A stretch of DNA of 64,000 bases, taken from the NCBI RefSeq assembly GCF_007858365.1, contig NZ_VFIO01000004.1, positions 270,114-334,113 on the forward strand. The letters are read 5' to 3'. This stretch comes from Pseudomonas saxonica (GTDB lineage Bacteria; Pseudomonadota; Gammaproteobacteria; Pseudomonadales; Pseudomonadaceae). Positions 26,988 through 34,435 of the stretch are shown here, one piece after another (the first letter of the stretch is position 1; the number at the start of each line of letters is the position of its first letter). The notes beneath the pieces are model-generated. The model saw only the letters and a list, made by a program, of their open reading frames with translations. It had not been told where the DNA came from and did not search any database. The translations under genes were made by a program, and so were the position numbers.

Positions 26988-27617
26988 CTATTCCTTAGCA
27001 ATTAATCTAGCGAGTGCATGGTCGTGTGGGTTGCTGTTGGCCAGCAGCCCATCGCGTACGCCTGCCTGATCGGCAGCGCTGCGATTTTGGCTGAGTTTGC
27101 GTTTGCCAATGAGGCGCGCGATGGGCAAGCGGAAACCGACGATGGCCTTAAGCATGCTGTCGATGTAGTCCGCAGGCGCATCACTCACCGCCCAGGGGTG
27201 TGGTCGGTTGGCTTCATGGCGGTTGCTGAGTTGGCTGACCAGTTCAAGCAAGCGAGGTGCATCTTCAAACACTTCAGGCTGCGCATAGGCGTGTACCGCT
27301 ACATAGTTCCAGGTAGGCACCGCTTTGCCATGTTCGGCTTTGCTGGGGTAGAACGACGGGCTGATATAGGCTTGTTCGCCCGCAAAGATAACCAGCGCTT
27401 GCGCCCCTTCAGCCAGCTCCTGGCACTGCGGGTTGGCGCGGGCCAGGTGTCCGTAAAGCGTGCCGTATTGACCTTCCTCAGGGGTGAGCAGCAAGGGCAC
27501 ATGACTGGCTATCAAACCTTGGCGACCCTGTGTGATGAGCACTGGGAGGGCGGTGGCCTGCATCTGTTCCTGCAGCGTCCGGGTGTCGTTTTCTGCGAAA
27601 GCGCGAGGTACGTACAT
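26988..27617 (-). CDS. FMN-binding PaiB-like protein
   Basis: 209 residues of the FMN-binding split-barrel PaiB family: MYVPRAFAENDTRTLQEQMQATALPVLIT at the start, then SHVPLLL, GTLYGHLARANPQ and VPTWNYVAVHAYA, followed by the helical GFRLPIARLIGKRKLSQNR tail typical of PaiB. In Bacillus paiB is listed as a transcriptional regulator of sporulation and protease genes, though a flavin-linked role is possible. The ATG at 27617 has AGGGA nine bases upstream. First gene of the three-gene operon, divergent from the MocR-type regulator. Confidence 0.9.
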   Translation of the reverse strand: MYVPRAFAENDTRTLQEQMQATALPVLITQGRQGLIASHVPLLLTPEEGQYGTLYGHLARANPQCQELAEGAQALVIFAGEQAYISPSFYPSKAEHGKAVPTWNYVAVHAYAQPEVFEDAPRLLELVSQLSNRHEANRPHPWAVSDAPADYIDSMLKAIVGFRLPIARLIGKRKLSQNRSAADQAGVRDGLLANSNPHDHALARLIAKE

Positions 27618-27657
27618 GGATATTTCCCTTGGCGAATGGCTGCATCCTAGGCAGGCT

Positions 27658-27690
27658 AATGGTTCGTTGTAAGAGCCACTAATGACCATT
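27658..27690. promoter_or_regulatory. Inverted repeat between paiB-like and mocR-like genes
   Basis: AATGGT (27658-27663) and ACCATT (27685-27690) form an inverted repeat across a 21-base spacer in the 89-base divergent gap. A MocR-type regulator binding here could control both directions. Short arms make this tentative. Confidence 0.35.
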
Positions 27691-27706
27691 TTCGTAGGTC
27701 CAATGT

Positions 27707-29254
27707 ATGCCTGACTCTGCGTTGTCCATCGCCTTCAATCCTGCCGGTATTGAGCTTGATCCGAAAAAGGGGTTAAGCCGCCAGCTTTATCAGGCATTGC
27801 GCCTGCGTGTGCTGGATGGTCGCTTAAGCAGCGGCTCACGATTGCCTGCCAGTCGTGACTTGGCTGTGGCGTTGGGTATTTCGCGTAATAGCGTAGTGCG
27901 AGCGTACGATCAGCTCTATGCCGAAGGCTTTATTGAAGGGCGTATTGGAAATGGTACATATGTGGCGCACCTGCCAGAAAAAACCGCGCCGACAAAAAAG
28001 TTGTCCACCAAGTTGTCCACAGGCTTTTCAACAAGGTTATCCCCAGCCTTATCCACAAAATCGGCGGTTTTACCTGTAATTACATCCAGTAAAGTTATCC
28101 ACAGCTCGGCTTTGTGCAGGGTCTCCAAACACGCTTTGGACCTGCCTCCGAGTGGCCCGCCGCGTGCTTTTCGAGTGGGTGTGCCTGCCTTCGACTTATT
28201 TCCTTTCCCGGTCTGGAGCAAGCTGCAAGCGGCATTTTGGCGCAAGCCCGATCTTGAACAGCTGTGTTATGGCAACCCGGCAGGTGATAAGCGTCTGCGT
28301 GAGCTTATTGCTGCTTATTTGCGAACTTCGCGGGGGCTTGCCTGCTCCGCTGAGCAAATTTTGATCACAAGCGGTGCGCAGCAGGGAATTAGCCTTTGTG
28401 CACAGCTGCTGGTTGAGCCTGGTGAGGGGGTTGCGGTGGAGAATCCAGGCTATCGCGCAGCGGCTCATGCGTTTTCGATTGCGGGGGCTGCTGTGCAGGG
28501 TGTCGCGGTGGATGAACAGGGCATGAGGTGCGATGCCTTGGCCCATTTGAACAATTGCCGGCTGGCATATGTCACCCCGTCACATCAATACCCCACCGGC
28601 GTCACCATGAGTTTGGCTCGGCGCTTTGAGCTGCTGGAGTGGGCAGAGCGAAATCAGAGCTGGATTGTCGAGGACGACTACGACGGTGAATACCGGTATA
28701 GCGGTGCGCCACTGGCCCCTTTGGCGGCGCTGGATCGTCAGGGCCGGGTCATTTATGTGGGCACGTTCGGCAAGATCGCATTTCCCGCATTACGCCTTGG
28801 GTATTTGGTATTGCCTGAAGGTCTGGTCGAGTCTTTTGCCCGGCGACGCTCTCTGGATATGCGCCATTCGGAGGTCAGCACCCAAGTGGTCATGGCCGAA
28901 TTTATGGCCGCAGGACACTTTCAGCGGCACATCCGGCGCATGCGCCGGGCGGCGCTGAGTCGGCGTAACACGTTACTGACGCATTGGCCTCAGGGCGTTG
29001 AGGGCGTCGGGCCGATGCCGAGCATTGTCGCGGGGCTGCATGTGGCGGTGCCTGTTGTCAGCTGCGAGCGTGAGCAGGTATTGCTGGCGCGGGCCAAAGA
29101 GGCCGAAGTGGAAATAGTCGGGCTGAGTCGTTATTGGCTGGAAGATACAGTTGAACCTGTGGATAACCGCGCAGGCCTGGTATTGGGATTTGCGGCGGTA
29201 CCGGAGGTTGAGATCAAAGCAGCTTTGGAACGGTTGGCTAAGGTGTGGCGCTAA
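27707..29254 (+). CDS. MocR-type GntR/aminotransferase transcriptional regulator
   Basis: 515 residues: a GntR winged helix (about 15-90; SRQLYQALRLRVLDGRLSSGSRLPASRDLAVALGISRNSVVRAYDQL), a long linker (about 90-150) and a fold-type I aminotransferase domain binding PLP through the Lys in GTFGKIAFP. The landmarks NPGYRAAAHAF, PSHQYPTG and EDDYDGEYRY are intact. The family responds to amino acids, GABA, taurine or polyamine-related compounds. The linker is encoded by a tandem 12-bp repeat of DnaA-box-like sequence (see the repeat entry). Divergent from the paiB-like operon, which it most likely controls. Confidence 0.9.
   Translation: MPDSALSIAFNPAGIELDPKKGLSRQLYQALRLRVLDGRLSSGSRLPASRDLAVALGISRNSVVRAYDQLYAEGFIEGRIGNGTYVAHLPEKTAPTKKLSTKLSTGFSTRLSPALSTKSAVLPVITSSKVIHSSALCRVSKHALDLPPSGPPRAFRVGVPAFDLFPFPVWSKLQAAFWRKPDLEQLCYGNPAGDKRLRELIAAYLRTSRGLACSAEQILITSGAQQGISLCAQLLVEPGEGVAVENPGYRAAAHAFSIAGAAVQGVAVDEQGMRCDALAHLNNCRLAYVTPSHQYPTGVTMSLARRFELLEWAERNQSWIVEDDYDGEYRYSGAPLAPLAALDRQGRVIYVGTFGKIAFPALRLGYLVLPEGLVESFARRRSLDMRHSEVSTQVVMAEFMAAGHFQRHIRRMRRAALSRRNTLLTHWPQGVEGVGPMPSIVAGLHVAVPVVSCEREQVLLARAKEAEVEIVGLSRYWLEDTVEPVDNRAGLVLGFAAVPEVEIKAALERLAKVWR
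27999..28103 (+). repeat. Tandem 12-bp repeats built on DnaA-box-like 9-mers, inside the mocR-like linker
   Basis: Five consecutive 12-base units run from 27999 to about 28058. Their 9-base cores are TTGTCCACC, TTGTCCACA, TTTTCAACA, TTATCCCCA and TTATCCACA, and a further perfect TTATCCACA is at 28095-28103. In protein they encode the low-complexity peptide KLST-KLST-GFST-RLSP-ALST. Perfect match to the DnaA consensus TTATCCACA occurs at 28049-28057 and 28095-28103. The insertion is in frame and lies between the two protein domains, where extra residues are tolerated. Confidence 0.75.
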
Positions 29255-29259
29255 AAACT

Positions 29260-29282
29260 CTCGCCCTTGATCGCCGGGCGAG
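29260..29282. terminator. Hairpin between mocR-like and deacetylase genes
   Basis: CTCGCCC and GGGCGAG enclose TTGATCGCC between two convergent genes (stops at 29254 and 29303). No U-tract on the plus strand. Confidence 0.6.
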
Positions 29283-29302
29283 GGTCAGTTCAGGGCGCTG
29301 TT

Positions 29303-30340
29303 TCAAACATCACTACGGCTTTCAAATCCTTCCAGCACATTGACCGCATTGATGCCGATTTCTTCAACGGCATAACCGCCTTCCATCACAAATAGCGTGG
29401 GCTTGCCTAAACCCGCAATGCGCTCACCCATACGCAGATAATCCGGGCTATCGAGTTTGAACTGGGAAATGGGGTCGTTTTTGAACGTGTCCACACCGAG
29501 CGAAACCACAATCACATCCGCGTCGTAGCGTTCTATTTCAACGCAGGCCAATTCCAGCGCCTCACTCCAGCGGTCCCAGGCAGAACCTGCGGCCAAGGGA
29601 TAGTTAATGTTGAACCCTTCACCAGCCCCTTCTCCGCGCTCATCCTCATAGCCTAGAAAGAACGGAAACTCCGCCTCGGGGTGGCCATGAATCGAAGTGA
29701 ACAATACGTCGTTGCGTGTATAGAAAATTGACTGTGTGCCATTGCCGTGGTGGTAGTCCACGTCGAGGATTGCGACCTTGCGACGGCCCTGATCAATGAA
29801 TGCCTGAGCTGCAATTGCCGCATTGTTGAGGTAGCAGTAACCGCCCATCAAATCGCTGGCAGCGTGATGACCCGGCGGGCGGCACAGTGCAAAAGCGCTG
29901 TGTGCGCCATTTTGAATGGCCGCCTGAGCCGTAAGGGCAACTTGTGCAGCGCTGTAGGCTGCTTGCCACGTGCCGGCTGTAATCGGTGCGCCGCCGTCAA
30001 AGCTGTAATAACCCAGTTGGCCGTGCAGGCTGGTGGGTATTACGGCGCGAAGTGTGCGGGCCGGCCAAGTGTAAGGCAGCAAATCGCCGTCACGGCCATG
30101 CGCGGTCCAGCGATCCCACGCGCCTTCGAAAAAGGCCAGATACGCCGCGTCGTGTACGCGCAGAATCGGCTCTCGACCAAAGTCTTTTGGGGGCTGCACA
30201 GCGCCCAGTTTGCGTGAGTGCACTCGCTGCAATATATGATCGGCGCGCGAAGGCATTTCGAAGCAAGGCAACAGCTGTCCGTCCATCAACTCGCAGCGGC
30301 CATGATGCAGATGGTGATCATCGGAATAGATTGTCAGCAT
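29303..30340 (-). CDS. Acetylpolyamine amidohydrolase (class II histone-deacetylase family)
   Basis: Zinc amidohydrolase expected to remove acetyl groups from acetylated polyamines such as acetylputrescine or acetylcadaverine. 345 residues. The N-terminal MLTIYSDDHHLHHGRCEL, the L1-loop region SFDGGAPITAGTWQAAYSAAQ characteristic of the acetylpolyamine branch, RPPGHHAASDLMGGYCYLNN with the catalytic His pair, and the zinc ligands in DVDYHHGNGT plus the later Asp in SLGVDTF. It sits beside two acetyltransferases and a PaiB-like protein, which supports a polyamine role. It ends with GGYAVEEIGINAVNVLEGFE, the standard family tail. Confidence 0.9.
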   Translation of the reverse strand: MLTIYSDDHHLHHGRCELMDGQLLPCFEMPSRADHILQRVHSRKLGAVQPPKDFGREPILRVHDAAYLAFFEGAWDRWTAHGRDGDLLPYTWPARTLRAVIPTSLHGQLGYYSFDGGAPITAGTWQAAYSAAQVALTAQAAIQNGAHSAFALCRPPGHHAASDLMGGYCYLNNAAIAAQAFIDQGRRKVAILDVDYHHGNGTQSIFYTRNDVLFTSIHGHPEAEFPFFLGYEDERGEGAGEGFNINYPLAAGSAWDRWSEALELACVEIERYDADVIVVSLGVDTFKNDPISQFKLDSPDYLRMGERIAGLGKPTLFVMEGGYAVEEIGINAVNVLEGFESRSDV

Positions 30341-30486
30341 TTTTGTTGTTCTCCGCGGGCGTAATCAATGACTTCCAGTGTTGCGGCATCGGGTATTTCA
30401 GAGAACGACTGGAATGGCCAAAAAGAGATTTATGTGGCCGAAATGTATGACCGTAATTCGTCCCATTTTGGACGCGAGTGCCCTGT

Positions 30487-31479
30487 TCAAGCGCGAAACT
30501 GGCTGGGGGCTACGCCGCTCCAGCGGATAAAGGCATGGCGAAAACTGGCGGTCTCGCTAAAGCCCAGCGTCTCCGCAATTCGATAAATCGGCCATTCGGT
30601 TTCATGCAGTAACAGTTTGGCGCGCTCAAAGCGCAACTCATCGAGCAGGTTCTGATAGCTGCACCCGGCCTCATGCAAATGCCGGCGCAAGGTGCGCGGT
30701 GAGCTGTTCATTTGTTCCGCCAGCCCTTCGAGTCCCGGCGCAGCATGGAGCTGGACGGCGAGCAGTTTGCGAATCTTCGCCAACCAGGTTTGTCGCCCTG
30801 TGAACTCCAGATTTTGCTTTCGGCAACGTTCAGCCATGGCTTGATGGGTGATCGGATCAGCCAGCGGCAGAGGTTGGTCGAGCCAGTGGCGGGAAAAAGC
30901 GAAGGCGTTGTCTGGGGCGTTAAATGTACTCGGGCAGTCGAACGTGCTGGCATAGCGCGCGTGATAGTCAGGTCGACTGTGAGTAAAACGCGCAGCCATC
31001 AAGGCAAACGGCTGCCCGAGCAAGTCCTCGCAGATCACCTTCAAAGAGGCCAGACACAGTTCGGCATTGAATATGGCCAGTAACGGGCTTGCCGAGTAGT
31101 GATCAGCGCAGAACCAAACCTGATTGCCTTCAACCTTCAGGCTTAACTGGAAAAGTGTTCCCAGCAGCGCCGGGTAGCGAAGGGCCAGTTGTAAAGCGTC
31201 ACCTAACGTTGCACTGGTGAGCAGGGCGTAGCCCAGCATGCCGTAGGACGATACGTGCATGCGCTGGCCTAATTCCAGGCCGATTTCGCGGCGCAGAGCG
31301 ACGGCGTTGGCGCATACCTGCATCTCTTGTGTGGTGGTAATTCGCGTGTCTGAGCGGCTCAAGTCAGCAGGTCGTATGCCACTGCCTGTCAACAACGTGT
31401 CGCAGGGCAAGCCTTGAGCCTTGAAAGTGCTGAGCACCAGCGAGACCGCATTGAGGGTGGTGAGGTGGGAGTGCAGCAT
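30487..31479 (-). CDS. AraC-family regulator, OruR-like
   Basis: 330 residues: an N-terminal Arabinose_bd-type domain (YGMLGYALLTSATLGDALQLALRYPALLG) and a C-terminal double HTH (LEGLAEQMNSSPRTLRRHLHEAGCSYQNLLDELRFERAKLLL then IYRIAETLGFSETASFRHAFIRWSGVAPSQFR). The architecture is that of OruR/ArgR-like regulators of amino-acid use. The ATG at 31479 has AGGA eight bases upstream; the earlier frame (from 31560) reads through a hairpin. Effector unknown. It lies downstream of the asparaginase gene in the same direction. Confidence 0.86.
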   Translation of the reverse strand: MLHSHLTTLNAVSLVLSTFKAQGLPCDTLLTGSGIRPADLSRSDTRITTTQEMQVCANAVALRREIGLELGQRMHVSSYGMLGYALLTSATLGDALQLALRYPALLGTLFQLSLKVEGNQVWFCADHYSASPLLAIFNAELCLASLKVICEDLLGQPFALMAARFTHSRPDYHARYASTFDCPSTFNAPDNAFAFSRHWLDQPLPLADPITHQAMAERCRKQNLEFTGRQTWLAKIRKLLAVQLHAAPGLEGLAEQMNSSPRTLRRHLHEAGCSYQNLLDELRFERAKLLLHETEWPIYRIAETLGFSETASFRHAFIRWSGVAPSQFRA

Positions 31480-31483
31480 GTTC

Positions 31484-31511
31484 GCTTCCTGCCTGGGGGT
31501 GCAGGAAGCGA
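31484..31511 (-). terminator. Hairpin overlapping the ribosome site of the AraC gene
   Basis: GCTTCCTGC and GCAGGAAGC enclose CTGGGGGT. It lies between the asparaginase stop (31542) and the AraC ATG (31479) and includes the AGGA ribosome site of the AraC gene, so folding would both end the ansA message and mask translation of the next gene. Confidence 0.5.
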
Positions 31512-31541
31512 GCAAGTTGTGTGCCGTTGCTGAGCCTTGCC

Positions 31542-32546
31542 TTAGGCCAACTCTCCACACACATCCAGTTCTACCAACTGACGTACTTCAGCCAGTGGCA
31601 GATCAGCCCCCAGCAACGCATGTAGCTTGCCGAACGCTGCTTCGCGGGTCATGCCGCCACCCGACAGAACGCCAGCCGCGCGCAACCGGCTGCCAGCTTC
31701 GTACACGTCGAGCTCCACACCGCCTTCGTGGCATTGAGTAATTGCGACCACCACGATGCCGTTTTCTTGCGCCCGTTGCAGGCTGGCCAGAAAATCCGGG
31801 TTATCACTGGGGCCGGTGCCGCTGCCGAAGCATTCCAGCACCAGCGCCTCTATCCCGCTGTTGAGCAACGCATCGAGCTGAGCGGCGCCAATGCCAGGTA
31901 CCAGCGGTAAGACGCCCACACTGGCTTCGTGCTTGGCTTGGCGGTACATCAGCTCGCCCGGTAATGCATCCGCTTTCGCCGCGCCGCCATTGCGCTTGAG
32001 CGCCACAAAAGGGTTGCGCCCGAAGCTGCGTACTTTGGCACAGCGCGTCGGCGCCAGCAGTGCGCCGTGGAAGTAAAGCTGAACGCCACTGGGTTGCCCT
32101 TGAGCCAGCGCGCTCAAGGCGCCGCTAACGTTTTCCCAGGCATCGCTGTCAGGTACGCCTGCCGGCAGCATGGAGCCTGTGAACAGCACTGGCGCAGGCA
32201 AGCCTACAAGTTGAAAGCACATCGCCGCAGCGCTGTAGGCCAGTGTATCGGTGCCATGCAGGACCAATACCGAGTCGCAGCCATCCTGGTCAATTGCGTC
32301 GATGATTGCCTGGCGCAGACGTAGCCAATAGGCGGGCGTCATGTTGGCGCTGTCGATCAGCGGGTCCATCTCGCGAAAGCGCCATTGCGATACTTGCAGG
32401 TGGGGTTGGCTGGCGAGGTATTCAGCCATGCGCGCTTCGAAGCCGGAAGCGGGAGCCAGACCGTTAGCGCTGGCTTGCATGCCAATTGTTCCGCCGGTGT
32501 AGAGCACCATCACGCGTTGGGCGCTGGGATGAGGGGCTGGCGTCAT
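31542..32546 (-). CDS. ansA: Type I (cytoplasmic) asparaginase
   Basis: Hydrolyses L-asparagine to aspartate and ammonia. 334 residues without a signal peptide, hence the cytoplasmic type. Both catalytic threonine motifs are present: VLYTGGTIGM near residue 14-22 and LVLHGTDTLAYSA near 92-104. The C-terminal ligand region VLECFGSGTGP is also normal. The ATG at 32546 has GGAG eight bases upstream; the upstream ATGs do not. It sits beside the alanine/glycine symporter and aspartase genes, giving a local aspartate/alanine group, but a terminator separates it from agcS. Confidence 0.88.
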   Translation of the reverse strand: MTPAPHPSAQRVMVLYTGGTIGMQASANGLAPASGFEARMAEYLASQPHLQVSQWRFREMDPLIDSANMTPAYWLRLRQAIIDAIDQDGCDSVLVLHGTDTLAYSAAAMCFQLVGLPAPVLFTGSMLPAGVPDSDAWENVSGALSALAQGQPSGVQLYFHGALLAPTRCAKVRSFGRNPFVALKRNGGAAKADALPGELMYRQAKHEASVGVLPLVPGIGAAQLDALLNSGIEALVLECFGSGTGPSDNPDFLASLQRAQENGIVVVAITQCHEGGVELDVYEAGSRLRAAGVLSGGGMTREAAFGKLHALLGADLPLAEVRQLVELDVCGELA

Positions 32547-32565
32547 TAACAGGGTCTCCATAAGC

Positions 32566-32598
32566 AAAAACGCGGCGATTCTGTGAAGAATCGCCGCG
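32566..32598 (-). terminator. Rho-independent terminator of the AGCS symporter gene
   Basis: CGCGGCGATTCT and AGAATCGCCGCG form a 12-bp perfect stem with a 4-base loop, followed on the minus strand by TTTTT. Confidence 0.9.
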
Positions 32599-32604
32599 TG
32601 AGTG

Positions 32605-34026
32605 TCAGCGTTTTATTTCTTCGGCCTTGGCGGCCGGGAGGGGCGGCCAGGCCTTCAGATCGAGATTCAGATCCGGGAATTTACTGGAATCGAACACCGG
32701 TGTCTTGATACCCGCACGTCGTTGGTCGTCGTAGTCCTTGAGCACGCGCATGCAGATCTTGAACAGCATGGCCAAGGCGACCAGGTTGACGAAGGCCAGC
32801 ATGGTCATGGCGATGTCTGCGAAGGCGAAGACGGTTTGCAGGTTTTCAATCGACCCCCAAAAAATCAGCACCAGCACCAGCGCGCGGTAACCCATCAGCG
32901 CCTTGCGGCTTTCACCGACCAGGAAGCGCAGGTTGTTTTCGCCCAGGTAGTAGTTGTAGAGCATCGAGGTGAACACGAACAATGCCAATGCCACGCTGAT
33001 GAACACGCGGCCCCACTCGCCTACAACGGCGGCCAGCGAGTTTTGGGTCAGGGCAATACCATCACCTTCAAAGCCCGGCGTGTAAAAGCCGGAAAGAAGA
33101 ATCAGAAGCGCGGTACAGGTGCAAATCACGAAGGTGTCGAGGAACACGCTGAACGCTTGAACTACACCTTGTGCGATTGGATGTTCTACGTCCGCCACGG
33201 CGGCCACGTTCGGGGCGCTGCCCAGACCGGCTTCGTTGGCGAACACGCCGCGTTTTACACCCATCACAATGGCGCTGCCGATCAAGCCGCCAAACACTGG
33301 GTCGAGGCCGAAGGCGCTTTTAACGATATGGCCCAGCATGGCCGGTACGTGATCGAACTGCAGCACGATGACGTAGAGGGTCACGGCGATGTAAGCCAAG
33401 GTTTTGACCGGCACCAGCAGGTCAGCAACCGAAGCGATACGTTTGATCCCGCCGATAAACACCAGACCCAGCAGGATGGCGATGGCAAAACCCGAGTAGC
33501 TCACTTTAAAGCCGAAGGCATCTTGCAGCGAGTGGGTAACGGCGTGAGCTTGCAGGCCCATAAACGCGAAACCGAATGTGATAAGCAGCAGGACGGCCAT
33601 CAGTTTGCCCATCCAGATTTTACCCAAGCCATACTTCATATAGAAGGACGGACCGCCGCGCAGTTGGCCTTCAGCGTCGCGACGCTTGTACAGCTGGCCC
33701 AGCGAGCACTCGATCAAGCTGCTGGACATGCCGACCAGTGCGGTCACCCACATCCAGAACACGGCACCGGGGCCACCGAGGGTGACGGCAATGCCGACGC
33801 CGGCAATGTTGCCTGCACCTACACGGCCCGCCAGGCTCAGCATCAAGGCCTGAAACGAACTGAGTTCGCCAGCGCTGCTGCGCAGGCTGTCTTTGAAAAC
33901 CGAAAACATGTGCAGGAAGTAACGGAACTGTACGAAACGCGAGCGGATCGTGAAGTAACCACCGAGCCCGACCATGAGCACGATCAGCACTTTCCCTGAG
34001 AGGAAGTCATTGATGACTTCAAGCAT
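32605..34026 (-). CDS. Alanine/glycine:cation symporter (AGCS family)
   Basis: Sodium- or proton-coupled uptake of alanine or glycine through the inner membrane. 473 residues with about eleven membrane segments. The family signature GRVGAGNIAGVGIAVTLGGPGAVFWMWVTALVGM is present, followed by the SLGQLYKRRD loop and GGPSFYMKYGLG. The ribosome site GAGGAATAATCC is just before the ATG at 34026. A terminator follows directly. Substrate specificity cannot be read from sequence. Confidence 0.92.
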   Translation of the reverse strand: MLEVINDFLSGKVLIVLMVGLGGYFTIRSRFVQFRYFLHMFSVFKDSLRSSAGELSSFQALMLSLAGRVGAGNIAGVGIAVTLGGPGAVFWMWVTALVGMSSSLIECSLGQLYKRRDAEGQLRGGPSFYMKYGLGKIWMGKLMAVLLLITFGFAFMGLQAHAVTHSLQDAFGFKVSYSGFAIAILLGLVFIGGIKRIASVADLLVPVKTLAYIAVTLYVIVLQFDHVPAMLGHIVKSAFGLDPVFGGLIGSAIVMGVKRGVFANEAGLGSAPNVAAVADVEHPIAQGVVQAFSVFLDTFVICTCTALLILLSGFYTPGFEGDGIALTQNSLAAVVGEWGRVFISVALALFVFTSMLYNYYLGENNLRFLVGESRKALMGYRALVLVLIFWGSIENLQTVFAFADIAMTMLAFVNLVALAMLFKICMRVLKDYDDQRRAGIKTPVFDSSKFPDLNLDLKAWPPLPAAKAEEIKR

Positions 34027-34343
34027 GGATTATTCCTCGCTGTTTTTATCTGATGGCAAAACGGCCGGATCACGATCACGCATTACGCCCGTCGAGACAG
34101 GGCATAAAACGAGGCGATCAAGTGGATACTGGCCATCTTGCTGCTTGGTTTACGATGCTGTTTCCGTGCTGTTGTTGGCCGCTGGTGCTGGGGCCGGGCA
34201 CAGGAAGAGGGGCGGCACTATACCTAGGAGTGTAGGAATCGTCTCCATAAGTGACGGTTTTTTCATCTACTCGCTGTCAGAAATGCCCTTAAAGCTACCC
34301 GTTACTTCGTTGAGGGGGTGGGGTTAAAGGTCAAATCGCGGGC
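34027..34343. other. Promoter region of the symporter gene, no gene seen
   Basis: About 317 bases between the symporter start and the aspartase terminator. It must hold the agcS promoter on the minus strand. I see no open frame with a ribosome site and no strong palindrome. Confidence 0.5.
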
Positions 34344-34378
34344 AAAAAAAAGGGCTTGCAGACGTGTCTGCAAGCCCT
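34344..34378 (-). terminator. Rho-independent terminator of aspA
   Basis: AGGGCTTGCAGA and TCTGCAAGCCCT form a 12-bp perfect stem with loop CGTG; on the minus strand it ends in TTTTTTT. Confidence 0.93.
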
Positions 34379-34435
34379 CAAAAGGTGAGAGGTGTCTAGT
34401 CCCTCGACCTGGTGAGCGTAAAGCGTGTTACAGCA

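Noticed and set aside
27999..28103. The DnaA-box cluster as a replication origin
   Set aside because: It is within an intact coding gene, has no adjacent AT-rich unwinding element, and dnaA, dnaN and rpmH are not nearby in the window.
32602..33999. A 465-codon open frame on the plus strand
   Set aside because: It lies exactly opposite the AGCS symporter gene, is rich in His/Gln/Val as expected for the complement of a membrane protein, and has no ribosome site or recognisable domain.
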